The position numbers and the translations under genes were made by a program. From assembly GCA_937973965.1 (NCBI GenBank), contig CALJJQ010000082.1, forward strand, positions 1 through 42,325: a stretch of 42,325 nt of DNA. The letters are read 5' to 3'. This DNA is from an uncultured Calothrix sp. (lineage in GTDB: Bacteria > Cyanobacteriota > Cyanobacteriia > Cyanobacteriales > Nostocaceae). The notes beneath the pieces are model-generated. The model did not search any database. It was not told where the DNA came from and worked only from the letters and a program-made list of their open reading frames with translations. Positions within the stretch are counted from its first letter, which is position 1, and the number at the start of each line of letters is the position of its first letter. Positions 32,373-40,989 of this stretch are shown here, in pieces.

Positions 32373-34733
32373 CTAATTATGGGGATTTCCCTGTTGCCTT
32401 TTAATTTTTGTTCCTTGTTGGGTTTTAAATTCACGCCAGCGATCGCGTAGTTTTTCCATTTCAGGGGGTTTTTGTCCGTAGCGCCAACTAACATAGGCGT
32501 GACAGATTTCCGTAATTATAGCCCCAGTTGCAGGAGGAGAATTGGCAGAGACTGCTTGCGCGTATTCTAGGGGGGTTTGGGCTGGATGCTTGGGGAAACC
32601 CTGTTCTCGCCCCCACCGCAGCATATATTGATATAACCTTTCCATGGGAGGTAGTTTGCCCATCGCTGCCTTGACTCGAAGTTGATGCCACTGTTGATAG
32701 ATTAGCCAAACACTGAAAGCAAATCCAGTCATCACCGTTAAACCAGTAATCATACCTAGCCATCCCTGGGTAAATAGGGCAATCAACCAAGCGATAAATC
32801 TAGCCAAGTTGCCAAAAATCCAGGCAAACAAATGATTTAAAAAACCAGTGACCGGAGATGGTAGCCAACCAGCCACCCATTTCCAGAATTTTTGCAGGAC
32901 GGTAAAGGTTTGGGTTTCTTCCACCGAGGGAGGAATCAAAGGGTGACCAGGAATGGGATCAAAACTAAACCAACCATAATTGGGAAAATACACCTCAGTC
33001 ATGGCATAGGCATCGGTGTTACGCACAATGTACAATCCTGTAAACGGATTAAATTCCCCTGGAGCAAATCCAGCCACCAAACGAGCCGGAATGCCAATAG
33101 AACGTAACATAATAGTTAAAGTGGTGGAAAAATGGTCAGGATAGCCGCCACGATTTTTAAATAGGAAAGTAGTAACTAAATCTTCATTTTCTCCTAACAA
33201 CGGTAAATCATCCGGATTGTCTGGAAGTTGATAGGATTGTTTGAGGTACTGAGCCAGGTACAAAGCCTTTTCGTAATTAGAATCCAAAGGTTTGATATCA
33301 CTCCCAACCCGATTCAAATTGTACTCCGCTAGGATTTTTTCCGTATGAGTACGCACCTGCTCAGCGATCACCGGTGGAACCTGTAAATAATGACTGAGAA
33401 TCCCCGGTGGATAATTATTACCAGCTTGACCTAAAAGAGTGCGATCGCGCAAGGGAACATCAGATACCACCGTATAGGTAAACCCATCCCCCAGTTGTAC
33501 AGGTGCGCGTAAACCACCTTCGGGATCAACAGCGATCGCTGGGGCCGGAAAATAGATTTCCCTGGGAATACTCATGGCTGGAACCAAATTCGGCATTGTT
33601 GCTACCACCGAATAGGTTTGAATCACTTCCTGGGTTTTGCCCCTCATTTCCAAGGGGGGTATGGTCAATTGATAGGACCAGGGGGGACGACGAATAGTGT
33701 TTACCTGGTCATTCCGTGATATTTCCCAGCCCTGACCAGTATAGCGGTCAAAAGCCAAAACCCGCCAAAATCCCTCTACTTGGGAACGAACCCGCATCAA
33801 CACCCTGGGAGTCATCTGTCCCCGACGGTTTTGGTTAATACTGCTACTAAATCCGTAATAGGAAGTCGAATCTAAACCACCGGAACCATTTCCACCCCTT
33901 CCTTGACCATCTTCCCCCTCCCCAGCGCCATTTCTCGCAGCGCGACTGTAACCAGGATTAATAATTGTGCGACCAGTAAAATCACCCCGAATTTCCACCG
34001 GAGAACTCACCGGAAACATCCGCAACTGATAACCAGGGAAACGGGGTAAAACGGCGAAAATTCCCAAGCCAATCGCCAAAACCAGAGAAAACAAGCCAAA
34101 ATAAGACGGCAAAGACGACTTACTAACCCGAAGTCCGCGTCTTTGCCTAATGAACGGGTCTGGTCGAACTCCCAAACGTGAACGATAGTCCATCGCCAAC
34201 GTGGGTAAAGCCACTGCCAGAAATACTAATAATACCGGGGCAAACGCTAAGGTTTGACTTAAAGTTGCCGCCACACCCAATAAAATTACTCCAATCACAA
34301 TTGAATAGCCCAAATCTTTCCTTCGCGGCATATCAAAACTGTGTAAAACCTGGAGTTGAATCAATAACTCAGCTAAAATCAGCCGTGTATCGCCACCATT
34401 ACGCGCATTCCCCAGTAATTGACCAAAAAATGCACCCAGGGCTAATAACATGCCAATCGCGATCGCAAACTTTATTGCCACATTTCGGCTGTGACGACGC
34501 TGGTAACTCCATATCGTCCCCAGCGTATTCAATGGTACTGACCAGAAACTAAATCCCGTTTCGGCAGCCACATCGATGGCAACACTCCCCACAACCACTA
34601 ACCCTAATACTAACGCCCGTAATCGCCTTGAATCTTCGACTTGCCCTACAGGTGCTCCAGAGAATGAATCACAAGCAGACCCACCTGTCAATAATAGTCG
34701 CCAATGCTGACTAATCCCGATAATTTTCGACAT
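32373..34733 (-). CDS. Transglutaminase-like membrane protein (TgpA family), catalytic residues altered
   Basis: A 786-residue inner-membrane protein. An N-terminal block of several membrane helices (about 25-220, DUF3488 type), a large soluble loop, a transglutaminase-like core (about 480-610), another membrane helix near 660, and a C-terminal DUF4129-like tail. In the core the usual Cys motif (GYCEHFA) reads GGYPDHFST near residue 529, so Cys is replaced by Pro. The usual DAHAWVEV reads DAYAMTEVYF near 576, so His is replaced by Tyr. The Asp motif FDPIPG remains. It is unlikely to be a working thiol transglutaminase. I use ATG 34733 (MSKIIGISQHW) rather than a TTG 23 codons upstream. A Gly-rich stretch (about 300-320) is low complexity. 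Confidence 0.85.
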   Translation of the reverse strand: MSKIIGISQHWRLLLTGGSACDSFSGAPVGQVEDSRRLRALVLGLVVVGSVAIDVAAETGFSFWSVPLNTLGTIWSYQRRHSRNVAIKFAIAIGMLLALGAFFGQLLGNARNGGDTRLILAELLIQLQVLHSFDMPRRKDLGYSIVIGVILLGVAATLSQTLAFAPVLLVFLAVALPTLAMDYRSRLGVRPDPFIRQRRGLRVSKSSLPSYFGLFSLVLAIGLGIFAVLPRFPGYQLRMFPVSSPVEIRGDFTGRTIINPGYSRAARNGAGEGEDGQGRGGNGSGGLDSTSYYGFSSSINQNRRGQMTPRVLMRVRSQVEGFWRVLAFDRYTGQGWEISRNDQVNTIRRPPWSYQLTIPPLEMRGKTQEVIQTYSVVATMPNLVPAMSIPREIYFPAPAIAVDPEGGLRAPVQLGDGFTYTVVSDVPLRDRTLLGQAGNNYPPGILSHYLQVPPVIAEQVRTHTEKILAEYNLNRVGSDIKPLDSNYEKALYLAQYLKQSYQLPDNPDDLPLLGENEDLVTTFLFKNRGGYPDHFSTTLTIMLRSIGIPARLVAGFAPGEFNPFTGLYIVRNTDAYAMTEVYFPNYGWFSFDPIPGHPLIPPSVEETQTFTVLQKFWKWVAGWLPSPVTGFLNHLFAWIFGNLARFIAWLIALFTQGWLGMITGLTVMTGFAFSVWLIYQQWHQLRVKAAMGKLPPMERLYQYMLRWGREQGFPKHPAQTPLEYAQAVSANSPPATGAIITEICHAYVSWRYGQKPPEMEKLRDRWREFKTQQGTKIKRQQGNPHN

Positions 34734-35184
34734 TCTGATGAAAATCTCGCATCTGCATAACGCACACAACGATTTTGACTGCGACGAAAATAACCAAACC
34801 AAATATTTTTTCTATTCGGTTGGTTTAGACATCAAAAGCACCGCATCGTCAAAAATTGACTTTTGCTAGTGCCCCGTCAAACCAATTCGCAATAAACAAT
34901 TCGCAATTTGCAACTACCAATTAAATTGCGTAGATGCACAAGCGGTAAGTCCAGTTGGCTGTGTCGGTTTGCGTACCAACAAACTGGCAAACCCATGGGA
35001 AGACAGCTAATTACGAATAGACAATTGTTGTGGTCAATCGCTGTTTGTCTATCAAGATAGGTCGGAAATTATGGATTGTCATCGTTAATACTACGGCAGA
35101 GGAACAATTATCCATGCTATAAGTAATAGTTTTAACATTTAAGCTGGATAGCAACTGGAGATTCAACGGGGTTGGTGATTGGCA
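34734..35184. other. Gap downstream of patU with a hairpin-forming stretch
   Basis: No gene is seen. A hairpin with arms CCAGTT (about 34951) and AACTGG encloses GGCTGTGTCGGTTTGCGTAC; it could fold but has no T-run on the patU strand. The region also has CAATTCGCAATAAACAATTC-type simple repeats. Confidence 0.4.
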
Positions 35185-36171
35185 TTAAATCGCATTAATC
35201 ACCAGCGTTAGGGGTGGTTGGATACACTCATCCAAGCTCAATTCCAAAATCCAAGCTTGTTGAGGGGAACTCGCTGTTAATTCTAAGCTTAAGCTACCAG
35301 ACCCAGTTGCCTGAGCAACAGCACCAGATGTTTGATCCCGGACAGTCATCGTCCCAGCACAGGGCAAATCTCCTCGCACCCGCAATGCTTTTGCACCATC
35401 TAGTCCAGTGGATTCTACCCGTAAATTTAACATCCCGGCACTGGTTAACCAGCGTCGCTCAATCACTGGTTGGGTAGCAGAAATTTCCAAAGTCAGGTTT
35501 TCGAGCAATTGCTTGGCAGCAATCAATGACAGGGCCATCTGTTGACGTTCCTGAAGTTGCTCATAGTCCTGCTCTAAAATTGGCAAACTCGCTAAAGTAT
35601 CTACTGAGCGATAGGGAGTGCGTAAGACCATCCCCGCTAACTCGTTAAGTGCCTGTGGCTCATTGGGAAATAAAACTTCCACCGCTTGCACTAATTTTGC
35701 CCCCAGGGGAATTGAGGATGCAATTAGCCCTTGGCATTTGGCCAGTAACTGTTGGAAAACCCGTTCGGGTAAATTGGTCGGTAAATTGAGCAATGATTGC
35801 TGAACTGACCAATTCCACCCAGGGGTGAGAACAACGGACGGATTGTCCACATACTCCGGATAATCGACTAATTGAGACTCCCAAGGGAATAAAGGAGGAT
35901 GGTTTTCGATTTGAATTTTTAACCGACGCTTCAGGACGGCTTGGAAACGTTCTTGCACAGTAGGAATTTCTCCTAGTTGAAAGGTTGGGGGTAGAGAATC
36001 TGCTGATGACAATGAACCGATGTCATGAGTAACACCAGTTCCATCAGTAGCTTGTTGATTTACCCCGTAATTTTCCTTACAATCTTCCGCAGTATTTTCT
36101 AAGGTTTTGGCATCTTCTGCCAACAACCATCGTAGTAACTGGTTTTGTAAGGATTCTGAGTTACTATTCAT
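35185..36171 (-). CDS. patU: Heterocyst pattern-formation protein PatU
   Basis: A 328-residue protein directly behind hetZ. In Anabaena PCC 7120 the gene is split into patU5 and patU3, and the hetZ-patU pair influences heterocyst differentiation and pattern. Here it is one intact frame. No enzyme motif is visible; the N-terminus is acidic and polar, the middle is rich in Leu/Gln (about 190-230), and the end is beta-rich (LELTASSPQQAWILELSLDE). I start at ATG 36171 (MNSNSESLQ), which overlaps the hetZ stop by eight bases (ATGAATAG), pointing to translational coupling. A GTG four codons upstream is an alternative. The name rests on context plus remembered sequence. Confidence 0.82.
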   Translation of the reverse strand: MNSNSESLQNQLLRWLLAEDAKTLENTAEDCKENYGVNQQATDGTGVTHDIGSLSSADSLPPTFQLGEIPTVQERFQAVLKRRLKIQIENHPPLFPWESQLVDYPEYVDNPSVVLTPGWNWSVQQSLLNLPTNLPERVFQQLLAKCQGLIASSIPLGAKLVQAVEVLFPNEPQALNELAGMVLRTPYRSVDTLASLPILEQDYEQLQERQQMALSLIAAKQLLENLTLEISATQPVIERRWLTSAGMLNLRVESTGLDGAKALRVRGDLPCAGTMTVRDQTSGAVAQATGSGSLSLELTASSPQQAWILELSLDECIQPPLTLVINAI

Positions 36172-37354
36172 GAGTAGAAGCACCCGATCCGGACATTAAA
36201 GAGTTACGAATTTCCCAAGCTTGTTCCAAAATTTTAAACCAACGCTTTTGTAGTTGCGCTGTCGATAACCCCAGGGTTCTGGCAATTGTTTCATCCGTGT
36301 GTCCTTGTTGTTTTAATTCCAACAACCCCCGTTGTTTGTCATCCAGTCCGGCGATAAAAACATCCCACTGTTGGGGTGTTAATCCTAAATTCATGTTTAA
36401 ATCGGCTTCCAACCATTCGTGGACTAATTCCCAACGATGGAGTAGGGCAAAACGGATTAAATGATACTTAAATCTTTGTTGGAGATAATCCCGTTGGCGT
36501 GAAGTTAAACCGAGAACCGATTCAATTTCTTGGGCAGACAAATCCTGGAGACGCAGGGCAAAATAATCGGCACAATCGTTTTGTTGTCGCTCTTCTAAGT
36601 AATTCATCAATTCTTCGATGACCACCGAGCGTAAAGTTTCTTCCTGGGGTTCCGGTTCCGGTTGGGTGGCCATGGCGCTGCGCAACTGCTGTACTGCTGG
36701 GTCTTCCCAATTCCCATCGGCTTCGCTGGTACTTCCTTCAGCAGCTTGCTCAATATCCACACAGGTTTCTGGAGGTTGCTGCTGGGAAAAGGTCTGAGCG
36801 CGGAGAATAATTAATTGTTGTTGCCGACCGGGAAGGGGTATACGCCGTTTACCGTACCGCTCCGTAAATGCCATATACTCGGATAATTGCAACTGGGTTT
36901 GGGGTTGGTATGTCGCCCCCATCTGGTTTTCCCGACGAAAGGCATTTAGAGCTTCCAAATAAAAACTCTGTAAAAAGTCTTCAATAATTGTGAGGCGACC
37001 CTGGTAACTTAATTGCCTTTGGGGCGGATTAATATAGCGGTAGATAATGGCACTGAGTGTACTATGCAGTTCAACTCGACCGCGATGTGAACCCAAATTG
37101 TAGTATCGTAAGCATTGCTGTAGACGATGGCGAGCCAAACTCATGGCCGAACTTGCGATCGCACCAGAGGCTTGTATGCGTTTACTCTCACTGCAAATCC
37201 GATACACTTCTGTCGTAATCCGCATGGCGACATCACGGCAGTTTTGTTCTGAAGCTTTGGTCGATTGCCGAAGCTCTTGATATAGGAATTCAAATATCGC
37301 CTCCACGCCGATAGAATTGTCTCCCTGAATAGTTGTGGTTGCGGCTAAATTCAT
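36164..37354 (-). CDS. hetZ: Heterocyst differentiation regulator HetZ
   Basis: A 396-residue protein that closely matches what I recall of Anabaena HetZ over its whole length (MNLAATTTIQGDNSIGVEAI, ITTEVYRICSESKRIQASGA, YNLGSHRGRVELHSTLSAII, YGKRRIPLPGRQQQLIILRA). HetZ acts with or just below HetR early in heterocyst differentiation. The C-terminal part has a helix-turn-helix-like stretch (TDETIARTLGLSTAQLQKRW, about 347-366). HetR binds upstream of hetZ in Anabaena; here a candidate inverted repeat lies at 37446-37458. hetZ and patU overlap and form an operon. The gene at 37589 is divergent and shares the regulatory region. Confidence 0.93.
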   Translation of the reverse strand: MNLAATTTIQGDNSIGVEAIFEFLYQELRQSTKASEQNCRDVAMRITTEVYRICSESKRIQASGAIASSAMSLARHRLQQCLRYYNLGSHRGRVELHSTLSAIIYRYINPPQRQLSYQGRLTIIEDFLQSFYLEALNAFRRENQMGATYQPQTQLQLSEYMAFTERYGKRRIPLPGRQQQLIILRAQTFSQQQPPETCVDIEQAAEGSTSEADGNWEDPAVQQLRSAMATQPEPEPQEETLRSVVIEELMNYLEERQQNDCADYFALRLQDLSAQEIESVLGLTSRQRDYLQQRFKYHLIRFALLHRWELVHEWLEADLNMNLGLTPQQWDVFIAGLDDKQRGLLELKQQGHTDETIARTLGLSTAQLQKRWFKILEQAWEIRNSLMSGSGASTHE

Positions 37355-37445
37355 AGTCTCGTTCCAAGAAAGACCCCAACATAGCTATCTATTACCTGTA
37401 GGATTTTAGTGATACAGAAAATCACGAGGGTATAAGCTTAAAGAC

Positions 37446-37458
37446 AGGATAAATCCCC
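37446..37458 (-). promoter_or_regulatory. Candidate regulatory inverted repeat upstream of hetZ
   Basis: On the hetZ strand GGGGATTTATCCT contains the inverted arms GGAT/ATCC, about 95 bases before the ATG. It resembles a HetR operator only loosely. A second inverted stretch, AATCCCCTCGGATT, is at about 37491-37505. Neither is proven. Confidence 0.3.
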
Positions 37459-37588
37459 AGTTACAAATCAAGGTTAACCTAATTATTCCCAAATCCGAGG
37501 GGATTATTTACAATCTCCACAATTTTGAGGAAACCATAACCGACATGCTTACCCAGTTATCACTACAAATAATTTTTTGACTTCTCTT

Positions 37589-38068
37589 ATGGATTTACAA
37601 GCACAAATTCAATCGCTGGTTGACAATGCACCCCAAGATGGTGTGACACCACAACTGATGATCGCGATCGCACCAGTGCTAAAAGCGATCGCTCAACCAC
37701 TTTGTCACCATCAATACTACATTCTCCAAGATATAGATCACCATTGGATTGTGACAACTTTGAGCAATCGTACTAACCCGAATCTGGAAAAGCGGGTAAT
37801 TTACGCTTTCCCTACCTTACAAGATGTTTCGACCAACACTGATGCTGGTCTTGACCCTCAAGTAATTGCTGCACCCATTCCTGTTATCCATCTATTATTC
37901 CAACTCGTGGCATTGGAACCCGTAGATAGTATAGTTTTTTTTGAAACCCCTGGCACGATGAGCAATGCTGTGGAAATACCGCGACACCAACTCCAGAGCC
38001 AAATCCAAGGATTTTTACACACACAACAAAAATCCAATTCCAGTCCTATGCCTCCTGATATCGCCTAA
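37589..38068 (+). CDS. Conserved hypothetical protein divergent from hetZ
   Basis: A 159-residue soluble protein, family not recognised. The N-terminus is helical (MDLQAQIQSLVDNAPQDGV), followed by a likely alpha/beta core (YYILQDIDHHWIVTTLSNRT, KRVIYAFPTLQDV, IPVIHLLFQLVALEPVDSIV) and a polar C-terminal tail. No signal peptide or membrane helix. It is transcribed divergently from hetZ across about 235 bp, so the two could share regulation. I use ATG 37589; the longer frame opens with a TTG four codons upstream. Confidence 0.75.
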   Translation: MDLQAQIQSLVDNAPQDGVTPQLMIAIAPVLKAIAQPLCHHQYYILQDIDHHWIVTTLSNRTNPNLEKRVIYAFPTLQDVSTNTDAGLDPQVIAAPIPVIHLLFQLVALEPVDSIVFFETPGTMSNAVEIPRHQLQSQIQGFLHTQQKSNSSPMPPDIA

Positions 38069-38277
38069 TCGAATCAGATATCAGCTTAACCTGCTTCTCG
38101 CTAATTGTGCAGTGTTAACTTCTAGTCTCGCTTGAAATTAGGGGGTGGGGAGTAGGAACCTGTAGCGTTTCGGGTTTCACCCAACATGAATCGCTCCATG
38201 ACTCAAGTTCCCGCATACCCTACCGTACTCAAGACTCTGTATCCCATTATTTTTTGTCAATATCGCAGTCCTAAATA

Positions 38278-38404
38278 ATTTGTGAAATCTTACATGTAGG
38301 GTTGTTAACGGTTGACGGTTGACAGTTGACAGTTGACAGTTAACAGTCACCAGTCACCAGTCAACGGCACGCTATTTTTCACGACTTAAATCGGATTGCT
38401 GTAA
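38278..38404 (+). repeat. Dispersed repeat, inverted copy of 28151-28248
   Basis: From TTGTGAAATCTTACATGTAG through a run of GTTGACA/GTTAACA/GTCACCA units (38308-38363) to ACGGCACGCTATTTTTCACG and CGGATTGCTGTAA. The ends match the copy upstream of psaF almost base for base; the middle has expanded short tandem units. Confidence 0.8.
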
Positions 38405-38520
38405 TTCGTAATTGATAATAACCTACCGCATGGCTTGCGCCTAAGTAATTCCTAATTACTCTGAAGTCGAGGGTATTCACACACCTGTCCATAACTCAAA
38501 CTAGAGGCTAGTGACCATAA

Positions 38521-38650
38521 ATTACGTAGCTTGCTTCCCGCGTAGCGGGTATTACGTACGCGAAGCTTTGCCGCAGGCTATTACGTAGCTTGCTTCCCGC
38601 GTAGTGGGTATTACGTAGACGCGAAGCGGCTTGCCGTAGGCTATTACGAA
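38521..38650 (-). repeat. Two CCCGCTACGCGGG hairpin repeat units
   Basis: On the minus strand, two units of TAATACCCGCTACGCGGGAA type alternate with TAGCCTGCGGCAAAGCTTCG-like parts, as in the 8618-8973 array. Confidence 0.8.
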
Positions 38651-38670
38651 TTATTCCATCCAACCCTTAA

Positions 38671-39642
38671 TTAATACAACCGACTAATCACATAATCAGC
38701 AAGGTTTATCAGGGAGTAGCGCGAATCCGATACTGGTAAATCCGCTAGATGCTCAATCGCTAATTTGGCATGATGGGCTGCTAAATCCCGCGCTTTACTA
38801 ATTCCCTGACTATCATTAATTATTTCTAAAGCTTGCTCTAGGTCTCCTGCTTGGGCGAACTCCCGCTCAATCAACACGTCTAAACAGGGTTTCTCTTCCA
38901 AGGCAAACAGGACTGGTGCTGTTAAGTTCCCACTTTTGAGGTCTGATCCAGCAGGCTTTCCGAGAGTGTCCGCTGAACTGGTGAAATCTAAAATATCATC
39001 GACAATTTGAAAGGCTAACCCCAGGTGACGACCATAGCCATACAGGTGTTCCGCCATCGATGGGCTAACTTCGCTTAGTATCCCAGCAGCCTTGGCACTA
39101 TTGGCAAATAATGTTGCTGTTTTGTAATAGCTTTTTTCTAAATAGGCTTCCATCGATAGACTGGTGTCAAATCGATTTAAACCCTGCTGTATTTCCCCTG
39201 CTGCCAAATCCATAATTACCTGTGACAGCAATTTTACTACTTCTAGGTTATCTAAGTTGGCTAAATACCAGGAGGCTTGGGCAAACAAAAAATCCCCCGC
39301 CAAAATGGCAATGCGATTACCAAATAAACTATGTACGGTCGGTATCCCCCGTCTTAATTCGGCTTCATCCACCACGTCATCATGGACTAAGCTCGCAGTG
39401 TGAATCATTTCTGTAATTTCTGCTAATCGGCGATGGCGTTGACTAATACCACGCTCCAGCATGGTCGCCCGCGATATTAATAATACGATGGCTGGTCGAA
39501 TTCGCTTACCCCCCGACCCGAACAAATGTTCGGCGGCAGCCGATAGGATGGGATGACCATTGCCAACGAGTTGCTTGAGGTTTTCGGCAAGCATTCGCAG
39601 GTCTGCTTCCACAGGGGAAAAAAGGGAGGTAGCTGGGGTCAT
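38671..39642 (-). CDS. sds: Solanesyl diphosphate synthase
   Basis: A 323-residue trans-polyprenyl diphosphate synthase. It makes the long (C45-type) side chain used for plastoquinone. Both aspartate-rich motifs are present: DDVVD at residues 88-92 (LVHDDVVDEA) and DDILD at 215-219 (FQIVDDILDF), with GGKRIRP at 44-50 for IPP binding. Small residues ahead of the first motif (HTASLVHDD) fit a long-chain enzyme. murI lies upstream on the same strand but more than 1 kb away. The ATG at 39642 has no obvious Shine-Dalgarno sequence. Confidence 0.94.
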   Translation of the reverse strand: MTPATSLFSPVEADLRMLAENLKQLVGNGHPILSAAAEHLFGSGGKRIRPAIVLLISRATMLERGISQRHRRLAEITEMIHTASLVHDDVVDEAELRRGIPTVHSLFGNRIAILAGDFLFAQASWYLANLDNLEVVKLLSQVIMDLAAGEIQQGLNRFDTSLSMEAYLEKSYYKTATLFANSAKAAGILSEVSPSMAEHLYGYGRHLGLAFQIVDDILDFTSSADTLGKPAGSDLKSGNLTAPVLFALEEKPCLDVLIEREFAQAGDLEQALEIINDSQGISKARDLAAHHAKLAIEHLADLPVSDSRYSLINLADYVISRLY

Positions 39643-40762
39643 GGATGGCGGACTCTGGCTAGTTGTTACAAAATTTTAAATATTCTATGTTTATTTTAAG
39701 ATATGCCAGGATTTGCGCAAAGTATTCATGACCTGAATTCTCGCAGATTATTTATTTTTGCGGATGTCCATCGAGGAGTATTTGGGCGATAAATGGAGAA
39801 AATCGGAGATATCACTAGATAATCCCAGGTAATGTTTTGGCTGATTTCATGTATGATTTGATCAACACATCTGCTGGCAACGATTCCCCCTCTTCATTTT
39901 TTGTAGTCTCCATCAGAACAAATAATTTTTTCCCAAAATTGGCCTGAAATACTGGGAATTTTGTGTTAGTCTATATGTAATAAAGAAATTTATTTTTTGA
40001 ATATAAACTCTTGGAGGAAACAAACTGTTCATTGTCAGTTTTTTGACTTCCAGGAATCCAGAGATGGTGTCTTAGATACATGTCTGGTATTTACATGCTC
40101 TTGTAGCAAATCAGTAAGAGACTAGCTAAAAGGTGACTATACATACTTTGGCAGGTAAACCTGTATTACCTGTGTAGGTTTGCAAGCGAATCGAGGCAAA
40201 TGTTGAGTTTCGGTGGATAGGGTGAGCAAGTCTGTTAGGGATAGTTGTTTAACCTTATCAGCAGGAAGTTTGCTTGTCTTGGAATATGTCTTGCTAAAGT
40301 ATTTTTAGTATCTTTGCTCAGTTGAGGAGTTAACTGCATATTCAAGATGTTCAAGGTTAGGACTTGAGGTGAGTAGTCAGCCGGTTTTTGATTTGAGGTT
40401 CATTCATTCAAGATGAATTTAGTCATTGAGAGAATCTGTGACGGGATGGCATCAAGTCTACCGAAGATTCAAGATTCAGCTGGCAAAACTGAGAATCGAA
40501 AACTTTTTGGTCGAGAGCGAATAGTTAGTTTATAACGATTCGCGATTGATTGAGGTATGACGTAAAGTCCGCCTAAAGTAGAAAACTGAATAGATGGGAT
40601 GAGCATCGTCAATTTCGGTGCGGTTTAATTTGGGTTGAGTTGGAATCAGACTACACCATTTCCGATGGTGTAGAAATAGTGGGTTTTTGCAGGCTTGAGC
40701 GTGCAGAAGCAGTTTTGCGCGTACAAACTTGTGGGTTGGTCGATAAACTTTTGGGTCGAGAG
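39643..40762. other. Long non-coding region upstream of sds
   Basis: 1.1 kb with no supported gene. GGAGG near 40013 is not followed by a long frame. A strong hairpin is at 40651-40673. Similar phrases AACTTTTTGGTCGAGAG (about 40501) and AACTTTTGGGTCGAGAG (about 40747) form a short direct repeat. The sds promoter lies at its left edge; an unannotated RNA is possible but unsupported. Confidence 0.45.
40651..40673 (+). other. Perfect 9-bp hairpin
   Basis: CTACACCAT and ATGGTGTAG pair perfectly around the loop TTCCG. It is about 90 bases before the small membrane-protein candidate. No T-run follows directly, so it is not a typical terminator. Confidence 0.7.
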
Positions 40763-40960
40763 ATGGTTGGTGGAAAAATGCCTATGATGACTTTTATTTT
40801 AGCTTCGGGATACTTATTTGTTGTGTACTTGTTGTTAGCATTGGCAAAAAGAGGTACAAGCAAAATACCTCCGCGTCAAACTCAATCAATTTCTAGTGAT
40901 GAGTTGGCGACAGAGGTATCGATGAATGGGAATATTACGGAGATTGTGAGTGGTCAATAA
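40763..40960 (+). CDS. Small single-pass membrane protein candidate
   Basis: 65 residues from ATG 40763 (60 from ATG 40778, which has GGTGGA close upstream). A hydrophobic helix (MTFILASGYLFVVYLLLALA) is followed by a basic turn (KRGTSK) and a polar tail (PPRQTQSISSDELATEVSMN). The layout suggests the C-terminus in the cytoplasm. The frame extends upstream to a TTG at 40640, but that part crosses a perfect hairpin and is unlikely to be coding. No family recognised. It is convergent with murI, whose stop is 29 bases beyond. Confidence 0.5.
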   Translation: MVGGKMPMMTFILASGYLFVVYLLLALAKRGTSKIPPRQTQSISSDELATEVSMNGNITEIVSGQ

Positions 40961-40989
40961 AACTCACAATTTGGGTTCACAATTTGGTT

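Larger units (their letters stand above)
38069..38670. other. Repeat-filled convergent gap
   Basis: 600 bp without a gene between convergent ORFs. It holds GTTGACA-type short tandem repeats inside the dispersed repeat at 38278-38404, and CCCGCTACGCGGG hairpin units at 38521-38650 that end about 20 bases from the sds stop. Confidence 0.6.

Noticed and set aside
40640-40762. 41-codon N-terminal extension of the small membrane protein
   Set aside because: It opens with TTG and translates a perfect hairpin; more likely untranslated leader.
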